A stretch of 64,000 nucleotides of DNA from Aeromonas salmonicida subsp. salmonicida (GCF_001643305.1 NZ_LSGW01000001.1:1-64000); one strand, 5' to 3'; positions 46,791-56,213 are shown, numbered from the stretch's first letter. A program made the numbers and translations. The notes: a model not told the origin generated them from the letters alone.

Positions 46791-48167
46791 ATGCTTTCGG
46801 ATTTATCTATCAAGAAAAACTCAAGACCCATTGGTATTGAGAGCGCTCCTCATTTGTTATTGATCAGACCTTCGTTATCAAATGGAAACGATATTGAGGG
46901 GATATTGTTGGCGCAGGGATACGCTGTCTCCTGCGTTGATTCGATCAAGAAGTCTAAATTCATTCTCGCCGATAACTCAGTTGCTCTGATCTTGCTCGAT
47001 ATCGATGTCATGACCGAGGCTGGTCCCCAATTAGTACATGAATTCTGCGACGTCGACTGCGTCATTTTGGTGAATGAACAGCAGGCTTATCTCGCGGCAG
47101 AAGCCATGCGGGCGGGAGCTATTGACTACATTGTCAAACCATTTGGCTGCCAGCAAATGCTCGATGCAGTGAGGGGGGCGTTACGTCTGCGCCAATCCAT
47201 TCCCAATTTGATTGCGACCTCTGCCATGAGCCTGCAGGTACTGCAACTTGCCCGTCGTGCAGCCAAGACGTCTGCCACCATCCTCATTGGTGGGGAGTCA
47301 GGAACGGGCAAGGAGCGACTGGCTCGCTATATCCACGATATGTCCAATCGTGCCAGCAAGCCTTTTATCGCTGTTAACTGCGCCGCCATTCCGGAGTCTA
47401 TGATCGAGTCCATCTTGTTTGGCCATAACAAGGGGGCGTTCACTGGGGCGACAGGTACTCAACCGGGCAAATTTGAGCTGGCACAGGGTGGGACGCTGCT
47501 ACTCGATGAAATTTCTGAGTTGCCGTTGTCGCTTCAGGCCAAACTGCTGCGTGTTTTACAAGAGAAGGAGGTCGAGCGGCTCGGTAGTCACCAAACGATC
47601 ACGCTGGATGTGCGGATTATCGCTGCCAGCAACAAGGATATACGGACTCTCGTTACCATGGGCCAGTTTCGGGAAGATCTGTTTTATCGTCTCGACGTGC
47701 TTCCCATGAGTTGGCCTGCGCTACGGGAGCGCCCGGATGACATACTGCCACTGGCCGAATATTTCATCGAGCGGCACGCACCTCAGCAAGGCTATCGTTT
47801 GAGCGAAAATGCCCGTAAGCAGCTGTTGGCGTATGGTTGGCCTGGTAATGTCCGGGAGCTGGATAATGTCATGCAACGTTCATTAATCATGGCTCGCGGA
47901 TTGCATATTCAGGCAGTCGATTTGATGCTGCCCAGTTACACCATTGAATCAGACGATGCGTTACCGGAAGCGTTTTCCTCCCCAGAAGGACTGAGTGAGA
48001 CGCGTCGGTATGCAGAATTTCAATTTGTACTAGAGACCCTGCGCCGCTTTCGCGGCCATCGGACCCGCACAGCAGAGGCCCTTGGAATGACGACCAGGGC
48101 ATTGAGATACAAGCTGGCGGCCATGCGTGAGCAGGGCGTAGATATTGAGCAGCAGATTCAAAACTAA
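46791..48167 (+). CDS. lafK: LafK, sigma-54-dependent master activator of lateral flagella
   Basis: About 458 residues. N-terminal receiver-like domain (residues about 20-130) with a possible acceptor Asp70 (LILLDID) and lysine near 117 (YIVKPF); AAA+ domain with Walker A GGESGTGKE (167-175), the sigma-54 contact loop GAFTGA (215-220), Walker B LLLDEI and sensor region REDLFYRLDVLPM; C-terminal Fis-type HTH (RTRTAEALGMTTRALRYKLA). In V. parahaemolyticus LafK drives the early lateral flagellar genes. ATG at 46791 chosen; the leader carries the c-di-GMP riboswitch. Its partner RpoN is encoded at 14.2-15.7 kb. Confidence 0.95.
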   Translation: MLSDLSIKKNSRPIGIESAPHLLLIRPSLSNGNDIEGILLAQGYAVSCVDSIKKSKFILADNSVALILLDIDVMTEAGPQLVHEFCDVDCVILVNEQQAYLAAEAMRAGAIDYIVKPFGCQQMLDAVRGALRLRQSIPNLIATSAMSLQVLQLARRAAKTSATILIGGESGTGKERLARYIHDMSNRASKPFIAVNCAAIPESMIESILFGHNKGAFTGATGTQPGKFELAQGGTLLLDEISELPLSLQAKLLRVLQEKEVERLGSHQTITLDVRIIAASNKDIRTLVTMGQFREDLFYRLDVLPMSWPALRERPDDILPLAEYFIERHAPQQGYRLSENARKQLLAYGWPGNVRELDNVMQRSLIMARGLHIQAVDLMLPSYTIESDDALPEAFSSPEGLSETRRYAEFQFVLETLRRFRGHRTRTAEALGMTTRALRYKLAAMREQGVDIEQQIQN

Positions 48168-48179
48168 AGGGATAACCGA

Positions 48180-48506
48180 GTGAAGATTGAAATGATGTCA
48201 TCACAGGTGACGCTCCTGCAGCAGATGCAGGAGATGCAGCGAGTCGCCAACCAAGCCCCTTCCATCGAATTGAATGATGCATCGAATGTGTCATTCACCG
48301 ATGCCATGCGCGATGTCGTCGGTCGAGTCAACGAGCAGCAGAACATAGCCTCAAAACTGATGACCGCCGTCGATGCGGGTCAGAGCGATGATCTGGTTGG
48401 TGCCATGGTGGCCAGCCAAAAAGCGGGCCTCAGCTTTTCAGCCCTGATGCAGGTACGAAACAAGCTGATGACCGGTTTTGACGACATTATGCGTATGCCA
48501 CTCTGA
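48180..48506 (+). CDS. fliE: Lateral flagellar hook-basal body junction protein FliE
   Basis: 108 residues, helical, ending in the conserved FLgE/FliE region (MVASQKAGLSFSALMQVRNKLMTGFDDIMRM). It joins the MS ring to the rod. GTG start at 48180 with AAGGGA upstream; an ATG four codons later is an alternative. 12 bp after lafK, so probably read through from the lafK transcript. Confidence 0.92.
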   Translation: MKIEMMSSQVTLLQQMQEMQRVANQAPSIELNDASNVSFTDAMRDVVGRVNEQQNIASKLMTAVDAGQSDDLVGAMVASQKAGLSFSALMQVRNKLMTGFDDIMRMPL

Positions 48507-48514
48507 GGTAAGTG

Positions 48515-50266
48515 ATGACTGAACTGGTAACGTCCCCTCAAGGGGCTTCGGATTCCTTCAGAACACGAGTCCAGGAAGGGTTGCGCAATTGGCGTAGTCT
48601 TTCTCGCGACAATAAATCCATTCTGACGATCGCGCTGTTAGCCGCCATTGTGGCGGGTACGATCGTCGTGATCCTGTGGACTTCCAGCAAGAATTACGTG
48701 CCTCTGTATGGAAAACAGGAGCTTTACGATACTGCCAACATCATGGAGATGTTGGAGAAAGAGCAAGTACCATTTCGTCTGGAAAAAAGCTCGGGTCAAA
48801 TCTTGGTCCCCGAGAGCCAACTTGCCCATGTGCGCATGGCGCTGGCGGCCAGAGGTGTCAGGGCCGCCATGCCTTCTGGTCTGGAAGGGCTGGATACTGT
48901 CACCGGCCTTGGTACCAGCGAATTTATGGAGGGTGCCCGCTACCGGCATGCTCTTGAAGGGGAACTGGCGAGAACCATTATTTCGCTGGATGCGGTACGT
49001 AGCGCTCGCGTTCATCTGGCGATCCCGAAGCGAACCCTCTTTGTTGGTCGTGATGAAGAAAAACCCAGTGCCTCTGTGATGATGGATCTGCAGCCGGGTC
49101 AGGCAATGGAACCTGGGCAGGTAGAGGCAATCGCCAATTTGGTGGCCGGTAGCATCTCGGGCATGAAGCCGGGCGCTGTGACAATCGTAGATCAGGCGGG
49201 TCAGCTGCTCAGCGCCGAGCTGGGTGACAAGGCTGGTTTCGGCAAGCAAAGCGTGCAGCAGATGGAGTATGTGCGCAAGCTTGAGCAATACATCCGCCAG
49301 CGTGCCAGCGACATGCTCTATCCCATGCTGGGTACGAGCAATTTCAGAGTACAGATTGCTGCCGATGTAAACTTCAATGCAGTAGAAGAGACCCAGCAGC
49401 AGCTGGATCCGCAAGGGGTGGTTACCAAAGAGTCCACCAAGTCGGATAAAACCATAGACGCACTGGCACTTGGGATTCCTGGTGCCTTGTCGAATCGCCC
49501 ACCTGAGACTACCCCCAAGAATGAGCAACCCGCTCAGAATCAGGTAGAAGCAAACACGGATACCCAGAAAAATGACTCTCGTACCGAGCGGCAAGAGGTC
49601 AGCAAACAGTATGAAAACAGCCGGACCATAGTACATACCCGCTATCAACAGGGCCGGCTGGAGAAAATGAATGTATCCATTTTGCTAAATCAGCAAAGTG
49701 CGCCCAAGGATGGCTGGAGTGCAGAACAACTGGAGCAAATCCGTCAGATGGTGGAGCGCTCGGTCGGATTTGATAACGCGCGGGGCGATCAGATCAGCCT
49801 GCAAGTCTTCGACTTTACCGCTGCTGTGCCGATTGTTCCTCCTGAATCGGGTTGGTGGGAAACACCTTATTGGCAAGACTCATTACGTTATCTGGTCGGT
49901 GGCCTGCTTGGCTTGACGTTGGTGTTCTTCGGGATTCGTCCATTGGTGAAGCATTTGGTGCGTACCCAGCAGTTGCCTGATGAGGAACCAACCGAAGAGC
50001 AGGACGAACCGCAAGAACCAACTGTGGGTCTCTCCATGCGGCGCGATGACGATGCCGCCCTGACGGCTCCGATGATGAGTAATGGTCTGATCCGTGCAGA
50101 TAATCAGATGGAACCCCAGTTCTCCTCCTTGAATCTGGAGGCATTGCCAGAGCCGGGTTCCGAACTGGAAGTACAGCTTCAGCATCTGCAGTTGCTGGTC
50201 GAGAAGGATACCGCTCGGGTAGCGGAAGTGGTCAGATCATGGGTGAGTGGCAATGAACAACGTTAA
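48515..50266 (+). CDS. fliF: Lateral flagellar MS-ring protein FliF
   Basis: About 583 residues: first membrane helix (SILTIALLAAIVAGTIVVILW), the YscJ-type ring-building domain (YVPLYGKQELYDTANIMEMLEKEQVPF, MALAARGVRAAM), a long periplasmic part, a second helix (LRYLVGGLLGLTLVFFGIRPLVKHLV) and the C-terminal FliG-binding tail. ATG at 48515 with AGGTAA upstream; a GTG immediately before is in frame. Overlaps fliG. Confidence 0.95.
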   Translation: MTELVTSPQGASDSFRTRVQEGLRNWRSLSRDNKSILTIALLAAIVAGTIVVILWTSSKNYVPLYGKQELYDTANIMEMLEKEQVPFRLEKSSGQILVPESQLAHVRMALAARGVRAAMPSGLEGLDTVTGLGTSEFMEGARYRHALEGELARTIISLDAVRSARVHLAIPKRTLFVGRDEEKPSASVMMDLQPGQAMEPGQVEAIANLVAGSISGMKPGAVTIVDQAGQLLSAELGDKAGFGKQSVQQMEYVRKLEQYIRQRASDMLYPMLGTSNFRVQIAADVNFNAVEETQQQLDPQGVVTKESTKSDKTIDALALGIPGALSNRPPETTPKNEQPAQNQVEANTDTQKNDSRTERQEVSKQYENSRTIVHTRYQQGRLEKMNVSILLNQQSAPKDGWSAEQLEQIRQMVERSVGFDNARGDQISLQVFDFTAAVPIVPPESGWWETPYWQDSLRYLVGGLLGLTLVFFGIRPLVKHLVRTQQLPDEEPTEEQDEPQEPTVGLSMRRDDDAALTAPMMSNGLIRADNQMEPQFSSLNLEALPEPGSELEVQLQHLQLLVEKDTARVAEVVRSWVSGNEQR

Positions 50267-51281
50267 TCTGAACCAAAATGCCGTCGATATCGACATCGAT
50301 AATCTGGAAAAGGCAGCGATTTTGCTGTTGAGCATGGGCACAGAGGCGGCAGCCAAGGTCATGCAGAAACTCTCCCGTGACGAAGTGCAACGACTCATCT
50401 CCAAGATGGCGGGTCTGTCTGGCGTCAGCTCGATGGAGGCAAAGTGGACTTTGCAGCAGTTCTTCAACCAGTACCGTGAGCAGAGCGGGATTGGCAGCGC
50501 TTCGTGGGAATATCTGGAACAGACGCTTGATCTCGCACTGGGGCAGCGGCTCTCCCGCAGTCTGCTCGACAGCCTGTATGGCGATGTCATGAGCCAGGAT
50601 ATCCAGCGTTTGCAATGGGTTCCTGCCGATGTGTTGGCCCGCTTCTTCCGTAACGAGCATCCGCAAATGCAGGCGGTTCTGCTGGCGTTCCTGCCGCCCC
50701 AGACGGCATCCGCCGTACTGGATGCTCTGCCTGGTTCCGTCCACGATGATCTGTTGGTACGGGTTGCCAGCCTCAATAGCGTCAGTGAACACGTGTTGGG
50801 AGAGCTGCGTCTGACATTGGACCGCTGCCTTGCCTACGTGGCTGATCAGTCCGGAGCCAAAGTCAATGGCGTACGACAGGTGGCCGACATCCTGAACCGT
50901 TATCAGGGCGACAAGGAGCAGATACTCTCCCTGTTGCGGGAACACGATGGTGACATGGCGCTGGAAATCGAGAAGAACATGTTCGACTTCATGGCCTTGC
51001 GTCGTCAATCGGATGAAACCTTGCAACGTCTGGTACAGGAACTGCCAAGCGATCTGTTGGCATTGGCGCTGAAAAATACCGAAGCCAGCTTCCGTAAAGT
51101 GGTGCTGGGAGCCATGCCGAAACGGATGGCCCAGGCTCTGGATGCCCAAATTCAGGGGCAGGGCAGTGTCTCCTTGCGCAAGGTTGAGCAGGCAAGGGAA
51201 GAGGTCATGCAACTGGTCCGCGAATTGGTGGAGCAGGGCGAGGTTGAATTCCAGTTGTTCGAAGAGCCCACCGTCAATTAA
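50253..51281 (+). CDS. fliG: Lateral flagellar motor switch protein FliG
   Basis: About 342 residues of three FliG domains; the middle domain has the EHPQ motif (FRNEHPQMQAVLLAFLPPQTASAVLDALP) and the C-terminal torque domain has FDFMALRRQSDETLQRLVQELPSDLLALALKNT. It couples the stator to the C-ring and binds FliF. The chosen ATG overlaps the fliF end by 14 nt. Intact. Confidence 0.95.
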   Translation: MNNVNLNQNAVDIDIDNLEKAAILLLSMGTEAAAKVMQKLSRDEVQRLISKMAGLSGVSSMEAKWTLQQFFNQYREQSGIGSASWEYLEQTLDLALGQRLSRSLLDSLYGDVMSQDIQRLQWVPADVLARFFRNEHPQMQAVLLAFLPPQTASAVLDALPGSVHDDLLVRVASLNSVSEHVLGELRLTLDRCLAYVADQSGAKVNGVRQVADILNRYQGDKEQILSLLREHDGDMALEIEKNMFDFMALRRQSDETLQRLVQELPSDLLALALKNTEASFRKVVLGAMPKRMAQALDAQIQGQGSVSLRKVEQAREEVMQLVRELVEQGEVEFQLFEEPTVN

Positions 51282-51293
51282 CAGGAGGCGTTC

Positions 51294-51986
51294 ATGAGTC
51301 ACAATGTTCGCAAGTTGGCGACGGGCACCACTCGTCTTTACCGTTTTCCTTCGTTGGGGCAAAGCGGAGAAGAGGCGCAGAGTCAGCAGGAGCAGTTCGA
51401 ATTCGGCTATCAGCAGGGTCTGGAGCAAGGCCATGATGAAGGGTATCAGACTGGCTATCAGCAAGGGTTGACCAGCGGTCTAGTTGACGGGGAGGCCAAG
51501 GGACTGCAGCAGGGCCAAACTCGTGGTTTTTCACTGGGCCTGGCAGAAGGGCGTGCCTCGTTCGATCAGGCGCTGGTTCCCTTCGCCAAGCTGCAGGCGC
51601 AATGGGAGTCCTTGACCCGTTCTCGCATGCAGGAACAAAAAGAACTGGTTGCCCAGCTGGTGACGCAGGTTGCGAAACGAGTGATCCAGGCTGAATTTAC
51701 CCTCAATCCACAGCAGGTACTCAATCAGGTGGAGCAGGCCTTGGCGAGTCTGCCAGCTGCATCAGAAGAGCTGGTGATTTATCTCAGTGAGGGAGATCGC
51801 CAGCGTTTGGCTGAGCAAGGCGTTACCCGGTGTGAGGGTTGGCCATTGCAGGTGGATAGCACCCTGAGTGTGGGTGATGCCCGTATAGAAACGCGGGCTG
51901 CGGTGATCGAAGTCAATACAGGAGAGCGCCTCGCCTCTTGTATCGAGCAGCTAAATAGTACGCTGGAATTGCCACAGGATGCATGA
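51294..51986 (+). CDS. fliH: Lateral flagellar export stator protein FliH
   Basis: 230 residues with the characteristic glycine-repeat helix: YQQGLEQGHDEGYQTGYQQG followed by further GxxxG steps (about 42-90), then a C-terminal V-ATPase E-like domain that binds FliI. AGGAGG precedes the ATG. Overlaps fliI by 8 nt. Confidence 0.93.
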   Translation: MSHNVRKLATGTTRLYRFPSLGQSGEEAQSQQEQFEFGYQQGLEQGHDEGYQTGYQQGLTSGLVDGEAKGLQQGQTRGFSLGLAEGRASFDQALVPFAKLQAQWESLTRSRMQEQKELVAQLVTQVAKRVIQAEFTLNPQQVLNQVEQALASLPAASEELVIYLSEGDRQRLAEQGVTRCEGWPLQVDSTLSVGDARIETRAAVIEVNTGERLASCIEQLNSTLELPQDA

Positions 51987-53319
51987 AGCGCTGCAACAGG
52001 CGCTTACTTCAGCGCTGGACAGTTTTGAGGATGTCCCCGGTTTTCGCCGTTATGGCCGGCTGGTTCGAGTCACAGGGTTGACGCTGGAGGTGGTTGGCTG
52101 TCAGCTGGTGATGGGACAGCGTTGCCGGGTTGATACGGCGACAGGGGCACCGCTGCTGGCCGAAGTGGTCGGGTTCAATCGGGATATTTCCTACTTGATG
52201 CCGCTGCAACCCATGAGTGGCCTCTATGCCGGTGCACGTGTGCTTCCCATTGATGGTGAAGAGACAATACAGGTCGGTGAGCATCTATTGGGACGTGTGG
52301 TCGATGGTCTGTTGCAACCCCTGGATGGTCGTCCGTTGCGCGATGACGGTGAGCGTGTTGCTCTGTTCGCCATCCCCCCGAATCCCCTGCTGCGTACGCC
52401 AGTGCGCGAGCCGCTCGATGTGGGCATTCGCGCCATCAATGGTCTGAATGGTCTGTTGACGGTCGGCAAGGGACAGCGCCTGGGCCTGTTTGCGGGTTCC
52501 GGGGTCGGCAAGAGTATGCTGCTGGGCATGATGACCCGCAATACGACCGCGCAGATAGTGGTGGTGGGACTGATTGGTGAACGGGGGCGAGAGGTGCGCG
52601 AATTTATCGAGCACAGCCTGGGCCCGGAAGGATTAGCGCGTGCGGTCGTCGTGGCGGCCCCTGCGGATCAATCTCCGCTGATGCGTCTGCGCGCGGCACA
52701 ATTGTGTCACCGTATCGCCGAGTATTTCCGTGAGCAGGGGCGGGATGTGCTGCTGCTCATGGATTCCTTGACCCGTTATGCCCAAGCTCAGCGCGAGATC
52801 GTGCTGGCAATAGGGGAACCGCCCGCGACCCGGGGCTACCCACCGTCAGTGTTCAGCATGCTGACCCAGCTGGTTGAGAGAGCGGGTAATGGCATACACC
52901 AGGACGGTTCTCTGAGCGCTTTCTACACAGTCTTGGCAGAAGGGGATGACCAGCAGGATCCAGTGGTGGATGCGGCCCGCGCCATTCTTGATGGCCATAT
53001 TGTTCTGACTCGCCGCTTGGCGGAGGAGGGACATTACCCCGCTATCGATATAGGTGCCTCCGTGAGCCGAGTCATGCCACAGGTTGTCCCTGCCGAATGG
53101 CAGACGCTGGCGGTGACACTGCGGCAGTTGTGGGGGCGTTATCAACAGGTGCGTGAGCTGCTGCCATTGGGCGGTTATCAGCCAGGAGCTGACCCCCAGA
53201 TGGATGAGGCGGTACAGCGTTACCCTGCTATCGCAGCCTTCCTGCAACAGGGTATCCATGAGGAGACGCCTTTTGTCCAGGTGATGACAGGGCTGAAGCA
53301 AGTGCTCGGGAAGTCTTAA
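51979..53319 (+). CDS. fliI: Lateral flagellar export ATPase FliI
   Basis: 446 residues of the F1-beta-like family: Walker A GLFAGSGVGKSMLLG (about 172-186), Walker B DVLLLMDSLTRYAQAQREI, and the conserved PPATRGYPPSVFSMLTQLVERAGN. It assists export with FliH and FliJ. Intact; 9 bp before fliJ. Confidence 0.97.
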   Translation: MHEALQQALTSALDSFEDVPGFRRYGRLVRVTGLTLEVVGCQLVMGQRCRVDTATGAPLLAEVVGFNRDISYLMPLQPMSGLYAGARVLPIDGEETIQVGEHLLGRVVDGLLQPLDGRPLRDDGERVALFAIPPNPLLRTPVREPLDVGIRAINGLNGLLTVGKGQRLGLFAGSGVGKSMLLGMMTRNTTAQIVVVGLIGERGREVREFIEHSLGPEGLARAVVVAAPADQSPLMRLRAAQLCHRIAEYFREQGRDVLLLMDSLTRYAQAQREIVLAIGEPPATRGYPPSVFSMLTQLVERAGNGIHQDGSLSAFYTVLAEGDDQQDPVVDAARAILDGHIVLTRRLAEEGHYPAIDIGASVSRVMPQVVPAEWQTLAVTLRQLWGRYQQVRELLPLGGYQPGADPQMDEAVQRYPAIAAFLQQGIHEETPFVQVMTGLKQVLGKS

Positions 53320-53328
53320 GGATCCGCC

Positions 53329-53745
53329 ATGTTGAAATCCTATCTTGGTTTGCAGCAGAATGCGTTGGAGGTGATGGGTAAGGAGCGCCAACGTCTGCGA
53401 GAAGAGGCCATGCGAGAAGAGAAGAGGGCACTGAGGTTGCAAGATGTGATCAGCTCTCTGAGTACCGGTTCGGCAACATTTCATCCCCTGCTGTGGCAGA
53501 ACAAGCAGCAGATGGAGGGGCAGTTGCGCCATCTGCTGGTTCACCAAGTACAGCAGTCTGCCTTGGCCAGATTGGATTTGGAGCACCACGAAGGTCAGGT
53601 GCTCAAGCAATTTGGTCGGGTCAAAGGATTGGAACTGTTGCTGGATAAGCGTAACTTGGCCCAGCGTCAGCAGCAGGAATCACGGGAACAGCGACAGCTG
53701 GATGAGTTATCCAGTCTGCGTCATCGCGTGCTGAGAGAAGGATAA
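53329..53745 (+). CDS. fliJ: Lateral flagellar export chaperone FliJ
   Basis: 138 residues, almost entirely coiled coil (ALEVMGKERQRLREEAMREEKR, LLDKRNLAQRQQQESREQRQ). Family recognition rests on position after fliI and the helical pattern. Its stop lies only 3 bp from the convergent flgN stop, with no terminator visible. Confidence 0.88.
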   Translation: MLKSYLGLQQNALEVMGKERQRLREEAMREEKRALRLQDVISSLSTGSATFHPLLWQNKQQMEGQLRHLLVHQVQQSALARLDLEHHEGQVLKQFGRVKGLELLLDKRNLAQRQQQESREQRQLDELSSLRHRVLREG

Positions 53746-53748
53746 GAA

Positions 53749-54192
53749 TTAGTCTGGGAAGCTTTCCAGTTTGCCATAGGGTTGTTCTTGTCCCAATAGC
53801 GTATTGATTGTCTCGATCTGCCCGGCCAGCAGGCGACCATTGAGTTCATTCTGGCGCAAGCATTGCTGAAGCAGCTGCTCAAGCTGTTGCCATTGGCTGG
53901 CAACGTTTTTTTGCAAACTGGCTGGCAGTTTTGCGATCAGTGTCGCCATCCCTTTTTCGTCCGGTTTCAATCCCAACGCGAGCAGATGTTGACAGCGTTG
54001 TTGTGCCTGCTGCTGAACTGCTGCCATCAGCTGGGTTTGCCGCTGATTGTGTTCAGCCAGCCCGTTGACATCGTGAGCTGCCAGCAGGCTGTGTTGGCGT
54101 AGCAGCTGTTGTTGTAGCTCGGCGTAGCGACCACAATCTTGCTGGACACCGATGATCAATTGCTTGACCCGCAGCTTGGGATCCACGCTCAT
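53749..54192 (-). CDS. flgN: Lateral flagellar export chaperone FlgN
   Basis: 147 residues, glutamine-rich, helical (ELQQQLLRQHSLLAAHDVNGLAEHNQRQTQLM; LNGRLLAGQIETINTLL), with the FlgN signature near the C-terminus. Chaperone for the hook-filament junction proteins FlgK and FlgL encoded at the far end of this cluster. Overlaps flgM by 4 nt. Confidence 0.88.
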   Translation of the reverse strand: MSVDPKLRVKQLIIGVQQDCGRYAELQQQLLRQHSLLAAHDVNGLAEHNQRQTQLMAAVQQQAQQRCQHLLALGLKPDEKGMATLIAKLPASLQKNVASQWQQLEQLLQQCLRQNELNGRLLAGQIETINTLLGQEQPYGKLESFPD

Positions 54193-54464
54193 CGACGATG
54201 CATATCCAGGATGGCTTGGCTCAGCGCATCCATATCGAGTTCGAGCTTTCCGTCGCTGATTGCTTGGCGGATCTGGTTCACCTTCTCCATATCCACATCC
54301 GATGTCGTTGCAAGCTGCGCCCTTGCTTGGTTTACAAACTGCGCCGTGGTGCTTATCTGGGCATCAGCCTGGCTGGCGCGTGCTTGTGGCTGTGTGGTCG
54401 CAGACTCCGGCTTGCGTTGCAACTGGGTTTGAACATAGAGCGGGTCGGTGCGTGTGATTTTCAT
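54189..54464 (-). CDS. flgM: Lateral flagellar anti-sigma-28 factor FlgM
   Basis: 91 residues: flexible N-terminal half (MKITRTDPLYVQTQLQRKP) and the C-terminal sigma-binding helices (DMEKVNQIRQAISDGKLELDMDALSQAILDM), the typical FlgM pattern. It would hold the lateral sigma factor until the hook is complete. Second gene of flgA-flgM-flgN. Confidence 0.9.
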   Translation of the reverse strand: MKITRTDPLYVQTQLQRKPESATTQPQARASQADAQISTTAQFVNQARAQLATTSDVDMEKVNQIRQAISDGKLELDMDALSQAILDMHRR

Positions 54465-54540
54465 AACGTCAATTCCTGATGGTCTATCTCTGACAAGCGA
54501 CCCAATGCCAGCCTAACTTAAATCGAACCAGCCCTTTGGG

Positions 54541-55266
54541 TTAAAAACGGGTTTCGACTTCCCCTTTATCAATCACCCAGGCCTGAATCTCTTTGCCTGA
54601 ACTGATATTTCTTACCTTAATGCCGTCACCAATGGCGCCGTTTGCCAATGCTTTGCCGCGGGTGGTTGCGGAAAAACCGTCGAGGCCGGCTCTGATTAGT
54701 ACTCCCTCCCCTTCCCGAACGGCCCAAGCCTTTTGTAAATCCAGTTCACCAATCAACTGACCCATCCTGAGATTCCGAGTGCTCTTGCTCCCCACAAGAG
54801 ATTCGGAGCTTGGAACAAAGCCGCGTTGCAATCGACTGATATCAAGAGATTTCTCGACGAGATCTCCGGCACGAATGGCTTGGCCTTTCTGGATCTCTTG
54901 TGCCGTCACCCACACTGGCAACATGAGCGTCACTTCGACACGTGCCCTTAGCTGCCATGCAGGTTCCGTGCATTCAGCCAGATAGGGACGCCGCCCCCAG
55001 GGTTGCCTATATTGACCTCCTGCTTGCAGACGAATGGCTTGCTGGCAGGGAGGCAAATGGGTCACTGCTGGGGAGATCCAGACTTGGTAGTCGGCCTCAG
55101 GGGCTGACCAGCCTTGTTGCTGCAAATAGCTATTCAGCGCGTCACTGGCATCCTCTTTCAGTCGGGTATCCAAATGCCGTGACAAGTCAGTTGGTACAGC
55201 TTGCAGCGGGTATGACAGCATCAGCAGGCCCAGTAGGCCAATACGCTTCCATACAGGAAACAACAC
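54541..55266 (-). CDS. flgA: Lateral flagellar P-ring chaperone FlgA
   Basis: About 241 residues: signal peptide (LFPVWKRIGLLGLLMLSYPLQA), then the SAF domain (VWVTAQEIQKGQAIRAGDLVEKSLDI, GVLIRAGLDGFSATTRGKAL, AIGDGIKVRNISSGKEIQAWV). The start is uncertain. GTG at 55266 or TTG at 55263 follow AAGGGG and put the signal peptide at the N-terminus; ATGs at 55332 and 55362 would give an odd 22-32-residue extension that overlaps the flgB promoter. Divergent from flgB. Confidence 0.88.
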   Translation of the reverse strand: MLFPVWKRIGLLGLLMLSYPLQAVPTDLSRHLDTRLKEDASDALNSYLQQQGWSAPEADYQVWISPAVTHLPPCQQAIRLQAGGQYRQPWGRRPYLAECTEPAWQLRARVEVTLMLPVWVTAQEIQKGQAIRAGDLVEKSLDISRLQRGFVPSSESLVGSKSTRNLRMGQLIGELDLQKAWAVREGEGVLIRAGLDGFSATTRGKALANGAIGDGIKVRNISSGKEIQAWVIDKGEVETRF

Positions 55267-55335
55267 TTCCCCTTTTATCAGTGTTATCAGCCACTGTTGA
55301 TGCTGTAACCAGCGGGAATAAAGGATATTCATCAT

Positions 55336-55351
55336 TGGCATGAGTCTTGAT
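55336..55351 (+). promoter_or_regulatory. Sigma-54-type promoter of the flgB operon
   Basis: TGGCATG (55336-55342), AGTC, TTGAT (55347-55351) against consensus TGGCACG-N4-TTGCW: correct spacing, -24 GG present, -12 GC reads GA. The start would fall near 55362, about 30 bp before flgB. This fits control by LafK with RpoN. It is a close but imperfect match. Confidence 0.55.
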
Positions 55352-55392
55352 AAAGAATGCACTGGTCTGACAGATTCATAGAAGGATGAAGC

Positions 55393-55782
55393 ATGAGTAT
55401 CTCATTTGACAGCGCTCTTGGTGTACACCCTTATGCCCTGGATGTGCGGGCGGATAGGGCGCGCATTCTGGCAGGGAACTTGGCCAATGTGGATACCCCT
55501 GGCTATCTGGCCCGAGATGTCGATTATAAGACGATCTTGGGGCGTGTCGCGCAGCAAGTTGCAACGGGAGATGCGAGTGCCTCCATCAGTCAGGGCGTCA
55601 TGGCAAATGATATGCAACATCCTCTATACCGTATTCCCTATCAGGTTTCCATGGATGGCAATACCGCCGAACTCAGTGTTGAACAAAGCAAGTTTGCCAA
55701 TAATGCTACCGACTTTCAGACCAGTCTCACCTTCCTGAATATGAAAATTACCGGGATCGCCAAAGCGATCGAGGGCCGTTAA
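55393..55782 (+). CDS. flgB: Lateral flagellar proximal rod protein FlgB
   Basis: 129 residues with the rod-protein N-terminal motif RARILAGNLANVDTPGYLARDVDYK and a C-terminal helix. GAAGGATG precedes the ATG. Starts the long flgB-flgL run of genes spaced by 3-60 bp. Confidence 0.95.
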   Translation: MSISFDSALGVHPYALDVRADRARILAGNLANVDTPGYLARDVDYKTILGRVAQQVATGDASASISQGVMANDMQHPLYRIPYQVSMDGNTAELSVEQSKFANNATDFQTSLTFLNMKITGIAKAIEGR

Positions 55783-55784
55783 TC

Positions 55785-56210
55785 ATGTCGTTTAATCGAA
55801 TCTATGACATCGCAGGCAGTGCCATGCGTGCACAAACCGTACGTCTGGATACGGTGGCCTCCAATCTGGCAAACGTGGACAGTGCAGCAGGTAGTGAAGA
55901 TGCCGCTTTTCGTGCCATCAAGCCGGTGTTCTCCACGCTGTATCAACGCGTACAGGATGCTGATTCGCTAGGGGCTGCTCAGGTACAGATCGCCGGAATC
56001 GTGCAGTCTGATCGCCAGGTAGATAAACGCCTGGAGCCGACCAACCCCTTGGCCGATCAGGATGGCTTCGTCTACTACTCCAACGTCAACGCAGTTGAAG
56101 AGATGGCTGACATGATGAGCGCCTCGCGCGGTTTTGAAACCTCGGTCGAAGTGATCAATCGTATCAATAGCATGCAGCAAGGTCTGCTGCGCTTGGGCCA
56201 GGGAGTATAA
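55785..56210 (+). CDS. flgC: Lateral flagellar proximal rod protein FlgC
   Basis: 141 residues: SAMRAQTVRLDTVASNLANVDSAAGS at the N-terminus and SNVNAVEEMADMMSASRGFETSVEVINRINSM at the C-terminus, both hallmark rod motifs. 2 bp after flgB. Confidence 0.95.
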   Translation: MSFNRIYDIAGSAMRAQTVRLDTVASNLANVDSAAGSEDAAFRAIKPVFSTLYQRVQDADSLGAAQVQIAGIVQSDRQVDKRLEPTNPLADQDGFVYYSNVNAVEEMADMMSASRGFETSVEVINRINSMQQGLLRLGQGV

Positions 56211-56213
56211 GTC

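Noticed and set aside
50232..51464. 410-codon minus-strand frame opposite fliG and fliH
   Set aside because: No ribosome-binding site or domain; fliG and fliH are unmistakable on the plus strand.
54494..54522. TTTAAGTT and GTCGCTTG upstream of flgM considered as a sigma-28 promoter
   Set aside because: Only about half of the -10 positions match and the spacing is off; too weak to list.
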